From the NCBI GenBank assembly GCA_002839825.1, contig PGYU01000003.1, forward strand, positions 62,001 through 126,000: a stretch of DNA of 64,000 nt, read 5' to 3'. Numbering within the stretch: position 1 is the stretch's first letter; the number at the start of each line of letters is the position of its first letter. The notes beneath the pieces are model-generated. The model was given only the letters and a program-made list of their open reading frames with translations, made no database searches and had not been told where the DNA came from. Origin of the DNA: Ignavibacteriae bacterium HGW-Ignavibacteriae-1 (GTDB lineage: Bacteria > Bacteroidota > Ignavibacteria > Kapaibacteriales > UBA2268). Shown here piece by piece: positions 29,408-38,600 of the stretch. A program made the translations under genes and the position numbers.

Positions 29408-29436
29408 GACTATTTTTCAATCAAAAAGAGACTGAA

Positions 29437-31044
29437 ATGCAACGAATAAAATCAAAACTGAACACGCACTCTTCCGAATATATCAGCTATTTCGAGAATT
29501 CGATTCGTTTGATTGATGATTTAAGAGCAAATTTGCAACGTGTCAAACTTGGCGGACCGGAAAGCTCGCGCGAAAGGCACATCAATCGAAACAAGTTATT
29601 AGCGCGCGATAGGATAAAATATTTATGCGATGAAAACACCCCATTTTTGGAATTGAACGCATTCGCAGCTTGGGATATGTACGATGGAGACGCACCTTCA
29701 GCCGGTGTGATAACAGGTATCGGGATTATACGTGGCAGAGAGTGCATGATAGTCGCAAATGATGCCACTGTCAAGGGTGGGACTTATTTCCCGATGACAA
29801 TCAAAAAGCATATTCGCGCCCAACGCGTAGCACTCGAAAATCGTCTTCCGTGCATTTATCTTGTGGATTCAGGCGGAATATTTTTGCCATTTCAATCAGA
29901 AACTTTTGCCGATAAAGAACATTTTGGAAATATCTTTTTCAATCAAGCTCAAATGTCTGCTCTCGGAATTCCCCAAATAGCTTGTGTAATGGGCTCTTGC
30001 ACTGCCGGTGGAGCATATGTTCCGGCGATGAGCGACGAAACTGTCATAGTCAAAAATCAAGGGACGATTTTCATTGGTGGACCGCCATTAGTCAAGGCTG
30101 CAACAGGCGAAGAAGTTACTGACGAAGAGTTGGGAGGTGCAGACGTTCACACGAAAATCTCCGGTGTAGCAGACCACTTGGCGCTGAATGACGAACATGC
30201 CCTATCAATTGTCCGCATTATAGTCGAAAACCTTGGGCATTCGAGCAAATTTGATATTGGCAGAATTGCACCTGAAGAACCTTACTACGACCCGCAAGAA
30301 CTATATGGATTGATTCCTGATACGCTGAAAAAGACTTTCAATATGTATGAAATAATTGCCAGAATCGTTGACGGCAGCCGCTTTCAGGAATTCAAAGCCG
30401 AATATGGCAAAACTCTAATCACAGGATTTGCACGGATTAAGGGCTATCCCGTGGGAATTGTTGCAAATAACGGCGTTCTGTTCTCGGAATCTTCATTGAA
30501 AGGGGCGCATTTCATAGAACTTTGTTCGATGCGGAAAATTCCACTCGTCTTTTTGCAAAATATAACGGGATTTATTGTCGGGAAAAAATACGAACACGGC
30601 GGTATCGCTCGCGATGGCGCAAAAATGGTTCATGCAGTAGCAAATGCGCAAGTTCCCAAGTTTACGATGATAGTCGGCGGTTCATACGGCGCCGGAAATT
30701 ATGCAATGTGCGGCAGAGGCTATAATCCAAATCTGTTGTATATGACTCCACACAGTAGAATCTCGGTAATGGGTGGAGAGCAGGCTGCAAGCGTATTGGC
30801 ATCGGTCAAAGTCAATCAATTGCAAAAAGCCGGAAAAAAGCTCACTCAAGAGGATATTGATGCAATCAAACAGCCGATACTCGACCAATATGAGTTGGAA
30901 GCGTCTCCATATTACAGTTCCGCAAGGCTTTGGGATGACGGAATAATTGACCCGATTGATATTCGGCACGTGCTTGGGCTTGGCATTTCAATGGCATTGA
31001 ACAAAAGCATTGACGATGCCAAATTTGGTGTTTTCAGGATGTAG
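29437..31044 (+). CDS. acyl-CoA carboxylase beta subunit (methylcrotonyl-CoA carboxylase-like carboxyltransferase)
   Basis: The 535-residue carboxyltransferase subunit of a biotin-dependent acyl-CoA carboxylase. The N-terminal crotonase-like half has [19 protein letters not shown] and the oxyanion-hole region [36 protein letters not shown] is characteristic of methylcrotonyl-CoA carboxylase beta. The C-terminal half has [16 protein letters not shown]. Methylcrotonyl-CoA carboxylase functions in leucine breakdown. It is the first gene of a three-gene operon with biotin carboxylase and biotin carrier. No isovaleryl-CoA dehydrogenase or methylglutaconyl-CoA hydratase is nearby, so substrate assignment remains moderate. 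Confidence 0.88.
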   Translation: MQRIKSKLNTHSSEYISYFENSIRLIDDLRANLQRVKLGGPESSRERHINRNKLLARDRIKYLCDENTPFLELNAFAAWDMYDGDAPSAGVITGIGIIRGRECMIVANDATVKGGTYFPMTIKKHIRAQRVALENRLPCIYLVDSGGIFLPFQSETFADKEHFGNIFFNQAQMSALGIPQIACVMGSCTAGGAYVPAMSDETVIVKNQGTIFIGGPPLVKAATGEEVTDEELGGADVHTKISGVADHLALNDEHALSIVRIIVENLGHSSKFDIGRIAPEEPYYDPQELYGLIPDTLKKTFNMYEIIARIVDGSRFQEFKAEYGKTLITGFARIKGYPVGIVANNGVLFSESSLKGAHFIELCSMRKIPLVFLQNITGFIVGKKYEHGGIARDGAKMVHAVANAQVPKFTMIVGGSYGAGNYAMCGRGYNPNLLYMTPHSRISVMGGEQAASVLASVKVNQLQKAGKKLTQEDIDAIKQPILDQYELEASPYYSSARLWDDGIIDPIDIRHVLGLGISMALNKSIDDAKFGVFRM

Positions 31045-31069
31045 GAATAAAATTCAAGGAAATGATAAA

Positions 31070-32581
31070 TTGATAAAAAAAGTATTAATTGCAAATAGAA
31101 GCGAAATTGCTTGCAGGATTATCAGAAGCTGCAAAGCTATGGGAATTGAAACTGTGGCGATTTATTCTGATGCCGATAAAGATGCATTGCACGTCAAAAG
31201 TGCGGACTACGCATATTATATTGGTGAATCTGAAGCGAAAAAATCATACCTTGATATGGAGAAAGTCATCCATGCAGCACTCGAAAGCGGTTGTGACGCA
31301 GTTCATCCGGGATATGGATTTTTGTCCGAAAATCATGAATTCAACCGCAAAGTTCGCCAAAGCGGGCTGATTTTCATTGGTCCGAGTGCAGAATCAATGG
31401 AATTGATGGGCTCCAAAACAAGCTCGCGAACATTGATGATTGAACATGGAATTCCAGTTGTTCCGGGCACATTCATTGATAAATTAGCTGATAAGGAAAT
31501 TGCTGAATTAGCTTCGGAAATCGGCTACCCGATTTTAATCAAAGCTGCTGCAGGTGGTGGTGGCAAAGGTATGCGAGTTGTTCGTGCGAGCAATGATTTG
31601 CTTTCTGCGATTGAATCCGCTCGTAGAGAGTCTATGTCTGCATTTGGAAGTGACGAGGTGTTTATCGAAAAATATGTCGAAAACCCTCGCCATATCGAAT
31701 TTCAGATTGCTGCAGACCAACACGGCAATATCGTCCACCTTTTCGAGCGAGAATGTTCAATCCAACGTCGCCATCAAAAAATAATAGAAGAAACTCCATC
31801 CACAGCTTTGACAAATGATTTACGAGAAAAAATGGGCGAAGTAGCCAAAAAAGTTTGCCAAGTGGCAAATTATAATAATCTCGGCACAGTGGAATTTCTC
31901 TTCGATAATGCCGGCAATTTCTATTTTCTCGAGGTCAATGCCCGAATCCAAGTTGAGCACCCGATTACCGAAGAAACTACCGGAATAGACCTCGTGAAAC
32001 TGCAAATTGATATTGCGAATGATTTGCCATTGCCTTTTGAGCAAAAAGATTTGAAGCAAAGCGGTCACGCAATTGAATGCCGAATTTATGCCGAAGATGG
32101 TGACAATGACTTTTTGCCTTCATCAGGGAAGATTTTGATGCTAAGAGTGCCTGCCGGCGAAGGAGTTCGATATGATTCGGGCATTGAAACTGATTCAAAT
32201 GTGACAATTTACTACGACCCGATTCTCGCCAAACTCATTGTCCATGCCGATGATAGGGAATCTGCCCGATTGAAAATGATTGAAGCGCTGAAAAGCAATG
32301 TGATATTGGGCGTGAAAACTTCCATAAATTTCATGATTGCTTGTCTTGAGACAGATGAATTCAAATCCGGAGAAACATTCACGAGCTTCATTGAGACACA
32401 TTATGAAAATTTGAAAAATTACAGACAAGATGAATTGTTGAATTTGGCTCTTGCAACTGCAAATCAATATCTATATGATACCGAGACAAGTCAAATTATT
32501 CACGATTACAGCAAATCAAATCCTTGGCTCGAAATGGGAACTTGGGAAATATGTTCAAAATATGAGGCGAGGTCATTATGA
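31070..32581 (+). CDS. biotin carboxylase subunit of acyl-CoA carboxylase
   Basis: The 503-residue ATP-grasp enzyme carboxylates biotin on the carrier protein with bicarbonate and ATP. Motifs: KKVLIANRSEIACRI at the start, AAAGGGGKGMRVV for ATP, ERECSIQRRHQKIIEE and FLEVNARIQVEHPITEE for catalysis. It starts at TTG 31070, with AAGGA nine bases upstream and 25 bases after the beta-subunit stop. It is longer than AccC (about 450): the extra tail NPWLEMGTWEICSK matches the beginning of the BT domain of methylcrotonyl-CoA carboxylase alpha. Its stop overlaps the next start as ATGA. Confidence 0.93.
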   Translation: MIKKVLIANRSEIACRIIRSCKAMGIETVAIYSDADKDALHVKSADYAYYIGESEAKKSYLDMEKVIHAALESGCDAVHPGYGFLSENHEFNRKVRQSGLIFIGPSAESMELMGSKTSSRTLMIEHGIPVVPGTFIDKLADKEIAELASEIGYPILIKAAAGGGGKGMRVVRASNDLLSAIESARRESMSAFGSDEVFIEKYVENPRHIEFQIAADQHGNIVHLFERECSIQRRHQKIIEETPSTALTNDLREKMGEVAKKVCQVANYNNLGTVEFLFDNAGNFYFLEVNARIQVEHPITEETTGIDLVKLQIDIANDLPLPFEQKDLKQSGHAIECRIYAEDGDNDFLPSSGKILMLRVPAGEGVRYDSGIETDSNVTIYYDPILAKLIVHADDRESARLKMIEALKSNVILGVKTSINFMIACLETDEFKSGETFTSFIETHYENLKNYRQDELLNLALATANQYLYDTETSQIIHDYSKSNPWLEMGTWEICSKYEARSL

Positions 32582-33063
32582 TTTTGAGTTACAACAATCA
32601 TAACTATCGTGTTTACGATGATAATGGCTCTTACGACATAAACAAAGTCAAATTCGATGTTACTCTCTCGCAAACATCAAAAGGCTCTTACAGAGCAATT
32701 ACAAGCGAAAAATCATATGATGTATTCGTAGCAAATGATGAAGAATTTTTGTACTTGTTCGTTGAAGGGAAGCAATTCACTTTCCGAAAGCTTTCGGAAG
32801 ATAACATTAGCCATGGCACAGACGCTTTAGACAAAGGGACCGGCGAAATTCACGCTCCGATGCCTGGAAGCGTAGTCAAAGTGCTTGTAAAAGTTGGTGA
32901 TTCCGTCGAAGTTGGTACTCCGGTGCTAATCATCGAAGCAATGAAAATGGAATCAACGCTTTATGCCGATATTGAAGGCGTCGTAACAGCTGTGAATGCT
33001 ATCGAAAAGGAACAAGTCGGGACTGAAAAAGCATTGGTTGTGATTGAAGTTGTCGGTGATTAA
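32578..33063 (+). CDS. biotin carboxyl carrier subunit of acyl-CoA carboxylase
   Basis: A 161-residue protein. Residues 1-75 are a strand-rich piece that looks like the rest of an alpha-subunit BT domain. Residues 90-161 are the biotinyl domain with IHAPMPGSVV and the biotin-accepting lysine in EAMKMES. Together with the preceding gene it adds up to the length of a fused methylcrotonyl-CoA carboxylase alpha subunit (about 665). Coupled by the ATGA overlap. Biotin ligase is not in the window. Confidence 0.93.
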   Translation: MILSYNNHNYRVYDDNGSYDINKVKFDVTLSQTSKGSYRAITSEKSYDVFVANDEEFLYLFVEGKQFTFRKLSEDNISHGTDALDKGTGEIHAPMPGSVVKVLVKVGDSVEVGTPVLIIEAMKMESTLYADIEGVVTAVNAIEKEQVGTEKALVVIEVVGD

Positions 33064-33120
33064 AATAGAATATTTTTAATTTCGACAATAGAATTTATTC
33101 TTAACAATTCTGAGAGTGGT

Positions 33121-33750
33121 ATGGGTAAAAATTTTGTTTCTAATCAAACAGAATCCGTGAAAATGTTCGGCAATCCATTGGTCGAAGCTTTATCGAAAGT
33201 ACATTGGACAGTGCCACTGATAGTATATATTCCCATTATTTTATTTTTCCAATATCAATCAATTTTTACCTACAATTTTGCCATTCTCGAGTCATTTGGA
33301 TTGTTCTTGGGAGGCTTGTTTATATGGACCTTGACTGAATATTTGTTGCATAGATTTGTTTTTCATTTCGAACCGAAATCACCCTTGGGCAAGCGACTGC
33401 ATTGGATGTTCCACGGTGTTCATCATGATTACCCGCAAGACAGATTCAGACTTGTGATGCCACCTTCGATATCATTGCCACTTGCTGCTATGTTTTATTT
33501 CCTTTTCCTTTTCATCTTTGGCACAGTCCATTTGCCGGCTATCTTTTCCGGGTTTTTAGCGGGTTATCTTGCGTATGACACTATTCACTACGCAATCCAT
33601 CACAACGGATTCAGGAATTCATTTATGTTGAAAATTAAGCAACACCACATGCGACATCATTACACCGAACCAAATGAAGGGTTTGGAGTGTCGAGTCCAT
33701 TGTGGGATTACGTTTTTAATACCAGACCGAAAAAGAAATCCGTTCAATAA
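33121..33750 (+). CDS. fatty acid hydroxylase superfamily protein
   Basis: A 209-residue integral membrane di-iron enzyme with the full set of histidine boxes: HRFVFH, HWMFHGVHHDYP, HYAIHH and QHHMRHHY, separated by four hydrophobic helices. This pattern and length are those of the fatty acid 2-hydroxylase/sterol desaturase superfamily, which uses oxygen and an electron donor. No N-terminal cytochrome b5 domain is fused. It sits 57 bases after the carboxylase operon. A natural idea is hydroxylation of acyl chains of aminolipids or sphingolipids, but that is inference. Confidence 0.88.
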   Translation: MGKNFVSNQTESVKMFGNPLVEALSKVHWTVPLIVYIPIILFFQYQSIFTYNFAILESFGLFLGGLFIWTLTEYLLHRFVFHFEPKSPLGKRLHWMFHGVHHDYPQDRFRLVMPPSISLPLAAMFYFLFLFIFGTVHLPAIFSGFLAGYLAYDTIHYAIHHNGFRNSFMLKIKQHHMRHHYTEPNEGFGVSSPLWDYVFNTRPKKKSVQ

Positions 33751-35576
33751 TCGCTTTTCACCTTCCGAAGTGTAACTGATTTGACATAATTTGCTTGAAC
33801 TGAGAGATTCAAAATTTCGATTTTGGATGATATTGAATCCGGAATTATGCTAACGAATACTTCATCAGATTTGGAATCAATTTCGAACCAATAATCATCT
33901 TTCAAATTAGGTAATTCGAGATAAGCTTTTTGAAGATGTTCCAATTTCAATTGCAAAGTTGTATCGAACATTTCGGCGTGTGCTTGCAAAGTATCGGCAA
34001 ATAAATACCCGGGAATCGTGATTTCATCATCATTCCGCAAAATTCCAACTTTGGGGCTATTCAAACGAATGTAAACTTTTGAAAGGAAATCACTTTCTTG
34101 CAAATAAATTGAAATGGGTTTATATTCAGCATGAAATTTTTCGATTTGTTCGAGTTCGCGACCCGTTCTAAATGTGGGATAGGTTCCAATATTGAAAATA
34201 ATCAAATCCGGCTTGCGAGATAAAACATATTGAGCATCGCCGAGCTCATGCCCCAACATGCCATCGCCAACATCAGTCGGGCGATTTTTGGCAATATGCT
34301 TATCATTCAATCCGAGCATATCCAATGCCGGCAATTCCGACCAATATGGTATGCAACCCGCTGCTGTGACAGCGACTAAGGGTTGAGTGTCTGAAAAAGT
34401 TTGTTTGAGTGTAAGTCCGAGCTCTTTGCCAATCCATTCCCAGCGCTCATGTTTGGCTCGTCGGCTTGCTGTATTTACAATTTGCAAACCAATAAATAAA
34501 AGCACAAAACATGAAATCAAAACCGGTTTAATAGCTTTACCGGAAAATCTTTCAATACTTGATAAAAATGACATAATTTGATGATTGCTATCCAATATGA
34601 GCCAGAAAAATGCAACCATAACGACGCTCATATGGCGATACGCAGGGAATATATCTCCACCAATGAAAATCAAATACGGGAAATACAGCACCAAAAATAT
34701 CAGGATATATAGATAGCTCGGGTTTGATTTCAATTTGTCTGATGAAAAAAGTTGCTTGAATGCAAAAATGGAAAATGGCAGCATAAATAATAATGCACCA
34801 AACACATATTCGAGCCCATTGAGTAAGTGATTTCCCGAAGGAGTGATTTTGACATAGGCAGTATTGGGCAAGAAATCGTTGTAATACATCATCCTAAATG
34901 TTAATTGCCCGATGAAAGCAGCAATCGGAAAGGATAGAATTTTTATCAAAGCAATTATTTTCTGCGTCTTTTGCAATGGGGAACGATGCAAAATAAAAGT
35001 AGCTGCAAAAGCTACTATAAATAGCGGTGTGTCCGGGCGAGTAAGAATCATCAGAGAAAAAGTCAATGCAAGAAGTAGAATGTTTTTGGGATTGGATAAA
35101 TTGGCAAAAAATCTCGGAATCAAATACAAGCTGAACGCGAATAAAAGCATCAATAAGGGCTGCTCAAGACCACCGATTGCCCAAACGACTATCGGGGCAG
35201 CAAATGAATAAAAAATCGCTCCTAACCACAAATCATCAATTGTTTTGCCTTGTTTGAATATGCGGTCGTAGTAAAAAAGCACGGGAATGAGCAAAACGCA
35301 AATAAAACCAAGCAATCTCACAGACACAATCAAATCCATGCCAAACAACGCAAGAGCGGCATTCATCAAAATCCATAGCAAATTCGAGTAGCCCTCAACA
35401 TATTCGCCATTATTCCATGTCAAAAAGTCACCGTCTATCAATCTTGCGGCATAGCGCAAAGATATCAGAGTGTCATCCGATAAAAAAGGGTAATAATATG
35501 AAGCATGTGCAAATAGTACGATAGCCGTGATTGACGACAAAATGATTAATTGCCAAGTTTTGCTGAGAGATGTCAT
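33744..35576 (-). CDS. multi-pass GT-C glycosyltransferase-like membrane protein
   Basis: A 610-residue protein with an N-terminal helix, about ten to twelve transmembrane helices up to residue 380 and a soluble C-terminal domain of about 230 residues. The first loop holds FLSDDTLISLRYAARL, placing an acidic pair where GT-C enzymes (ArnT, PMT, arabinofuranosyltransferases) have catalytic acidic residues, and EGYSNLLWIL follows. Such enzymes use polyprenyl-phosphate sugars on the outer face of the inner membrane. It overlaps the convergent hydroxylase gene by seven bases. Donor and acceptor unknown. Confidence 0.78.
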   Translation of the reverse strand: MTSLSKTWQLIILSSITAIVLFAHASYYYPFLSDDTLISLRYAARLIDGDFLTWNNGEYVEGYSNLLWILMNAALALFGMDLIVSVRLLGFICVLLIPVLFYYDRIFKQGKTIDDLWLGAIFYSFAAPIVVWAIGGLEQPLLMLLFAFSLYLIPRFFANLSNPKNILLLALTFSLMILTRPDTPLFIVAFAATFILHRSPLQKTQKIIALIKILSFPIAAFIGQLTFRMMYYNDFLPNTAYVKITPSGNHLLNGLEYVFGALLFMLPFSIFAFKQLFSSDKLKSNPSYLYILIFLVLYFPYLIFIGGDIFPAYRHMSVVMVAFFWLILDSNHQIMSFLSSIERFSGKAIKPVLISCFVLLFIGLQIVNTASRRAKHERWEWIGKELGLTLKQTFSDTQPLVAVTAAGCIPYWSELPALDMLGLNDKHIAKNRPTDVGDGMLGHELGDAQYVLSRKPDLIIFNIGTYPTFRTGRELEQIEKFHAEYKPISIYLQESDFLSKVYIRLNSPKVGILRNDDEITIPGYLFADTLQAHAEMFDTTLQLKLEHLQKAYLELPNLKDDYWFEIDSKSDEVFVSIIPDSISSKIEILNLSVQANYVKSVTLRKVKSDY

Positions 35577-35644
35577 AGAAAAAATAAATTCTTATAATTT
35601 GTAAATTTCAACAAGTGAAAATAAGAACAAATTCGATAAGAAAT

Positions 35645-38600
35645 TTACCTAACAATGACAAGCTTCCCTCTTTGGGGTTCGTGGAAATAATTTCCTTCTG
35701 CATTTACGACAAAAAAGTACACACCGGTCGGCAAAATGTTACCATTATTATCACGCAAATCAAATTGAATTTTATTTAGCCCGACTGCTAATGATTTTTC
35801 AATCGTATGAACGTTTCTGCCATGCAAATCGAATACAGTAATAACTCCATTGGCTCCTCCTTCGGGTGCAGCATACATAAATTCTATTTGAGTAAGCTCG
35901 GTAGCCGGATTGGGCACAACAGTGGGGACGCCGATATTTGTGTTATTGAGCATAACTTTTGCTGAAAGCTCGAGTGTGTCCGCATTTCCCTCAAGGTCTG
36001 AAAAATAGACTATGATTGAGGCATCGGCATATTGCAATGTATCGGGCATAAATCTAAAAATTGCTTTCAAATCCGTACCATCGGAAATTGGCTCGAATTC
36101 GTGCCAAATAGTGCGTTGGAAAGGATGCAAAAATCCATTGATTCTCACAGAAATTAATTCAGGATTGTCAAAACTTAAGTAAGAATTATCGTACAAAAGC
36201 ACTTCCACAACCGGTTGTCTCGAAATGTAATTCCCATCTGTGAAGTCTAAACCGTCAAACTTCAGTCTTATTTGAGGCTTTTCGGTATCGGGACCCACGC
36301 TAAGAGATGTCGTCGCAGAGTTGTTGAAACTATATAGTTCATTAAGTTTTGTATCTTTGTCAAGATTGATAAAAATCGTATTCAGACTATCCAAATCTTT
36401 TGTTTCAATCATCATATTGGTTACGATTTTCTCGTTTGCTCCGATACTTTCAATCTTGTAATCATAAGTGATTGTCTCGCTGCCACTTTTCCTAACTATA
36501 ATTTCAGTATCCACATTTTCGGCTGAGGCTCTGAAAGATAGATTTTTGACAGCGACATTTAATACCGCTTCATCGCCAATAACATAATGTTCTTTTTCAG
36601 GTTTGGTTTCAGATTGAATGATAGCAAGTTCGGCTGTTGGCGAATAATTTACAAGTATCGAAGTTAGATTTGTTTGAGCAGAACTTAAGTTTTGTTGTAT
36701 AGAAATATCTTTAGAAACAAATTCAGTTTCTAAATATATATACGTGTATTCGCTAGCATTGATAGATGATATATCAATATTTTGCTTCATTGCGGAACTT
36801 ACAAGCAAAACCGGAGTATTTTCCTTATTTAGCCCATATACTTTGATATTAATATCGGCAGTTGTGTTTTCTAAATTTCCGGAAAAGTTGATGTTACTCC
36901 ATTTCCGAGCCGGACCAATTTTTGGCGAAGTCATTTTGCCGTTACTTAGGAATTTAGTAATAAAACCTTCGACAACTACGCTGTCACCAAACATATTAAT
37001 CCCTTCAGGTATAGAGCCAACCGTTGCACCTCGCCATCCAACCATCGCAAATGATATATCGTAACCCATATTATCGAGATTGATGTCGAGTGTATCGCCA
37101 ATTAATGAACCCAGCTTCTTAAATTCAGCAAGCAAAGTATCAATCGAACCGTAGCCGGGATTTTCTACATGAACTTTGTAGAAAACGGGCAATCTAAATG
37201 CAGAGCGACTTGAACCAATCATGACATAATCATTATCACTTATAGAATCTCGCAGAAATTCAACTAACCGAAAAGATGTGGAATCAGTCTGCCAATTGGA
37301 ATTATTTACTTGCAATCCCCATGTGTCAAATCTTCGATGAACAATATTATCGGGGAATGTTTTACTATTTATAACTGTTACGCTGATACCAAGGTCGTAA
37401 GGACCATCAGCAGTGACTTTGTCGCCAACTTGCATCATTAAGTATGGTTCGAAAAAGCGATTGTTTGCAGGGTCATCAACGCCTTTGACACTTATAATTT
37501 TCACAGGAATGAGACTATCTTTGAAAGATATTTGATCATCTTTTACCTCTAAATTTTCAAGGTCATCAAATTGAAGATTTTCGTTAAATGGTAAAGTCCA
37601 GTTTGCTTCATTATTACTGCTTAAATCGGAAGCTACAAATGGCAAAATATCGAAACCATTATCATTTATACTTTGTTCGATACGTTTTGATTTCAACAAA
37701 TACAACTCACCCGTTGCGAAGCTTGTGTTGGGCGTATAATCAATATGTGTTTCACTTATGATAATATTGTCGGATTGCTCTTTCGTAGTGGAATAATCAA
37801 GAATATCACCATTCTCGGGGTTTACAACTTGAAATTCATAATCGAAAGTACCGTTCAATGGCTCGATAAATCTGAATTGGGGTGTATCGGAATTTACATC
37901 CCACAATGCAAGCGGCTCGACAGGCAGCAATTGATTGCCAAACACTTCAACAGAAAAAGTGATTTGATTATTTGAACGGTCAATATCATAAATGCTATTG
38001 TCGGGGTCAGCTATTAAAGTAATCGTGTGAGTTCCACCCATAGATTTTACAGGTAAATCAAAGGAGAATTCTTCGCTTGTGCATAATCCGATATATTGGA
38101 AAGAAAGTGTATCGCTTTCGCCCTTAAATGTTCTGACGAGTAAAAGTTTAAAGTTGGATAATGCTTTGATTCCATAATTGTTGAGTGAACCTGTAATAGA
38201 AACTGTTTCCTCTTTGTCACTAATATTTGGGTTGATTTCGGAATTGATTCTGATGTCTGATTTCAATAGATACAAATCGGGGTCTGTACCAAGCCTAACA
38301 CGTATAAGCGGATCGCCAAGCATCGAAAATTGGTAGAGTGTCCATAATTGAGTTATATCAATGGGATTCATTCGACTCTTACCAAACTGAAGTATTTCGG
38401 CTAAATTGCGTTCTTGCTTCTCGGTGTCAGAAAGAATGCCAAACATATTTTCGGTAATATTATTATGTGGTCCTACCCAACCTGTTGTACTTGAACCTAA
38501 AACACAAACAAAGCCTTTTTCCTTTTGCATAAGGTATTGTTCGTTTCGGCTACTAATTAGCATTGGTTCAGAAAATGCTCCTGAGTTGCAGGAAATGGTT

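Noticed and set aside
32560..32600. Possible frameshift splitting a fused carboxylase alpha subunit
   Set aside because: A clean ATGA overlap with proper start and stop and known Bacteroidota examples of separate subunits make it a natural gene boundary.
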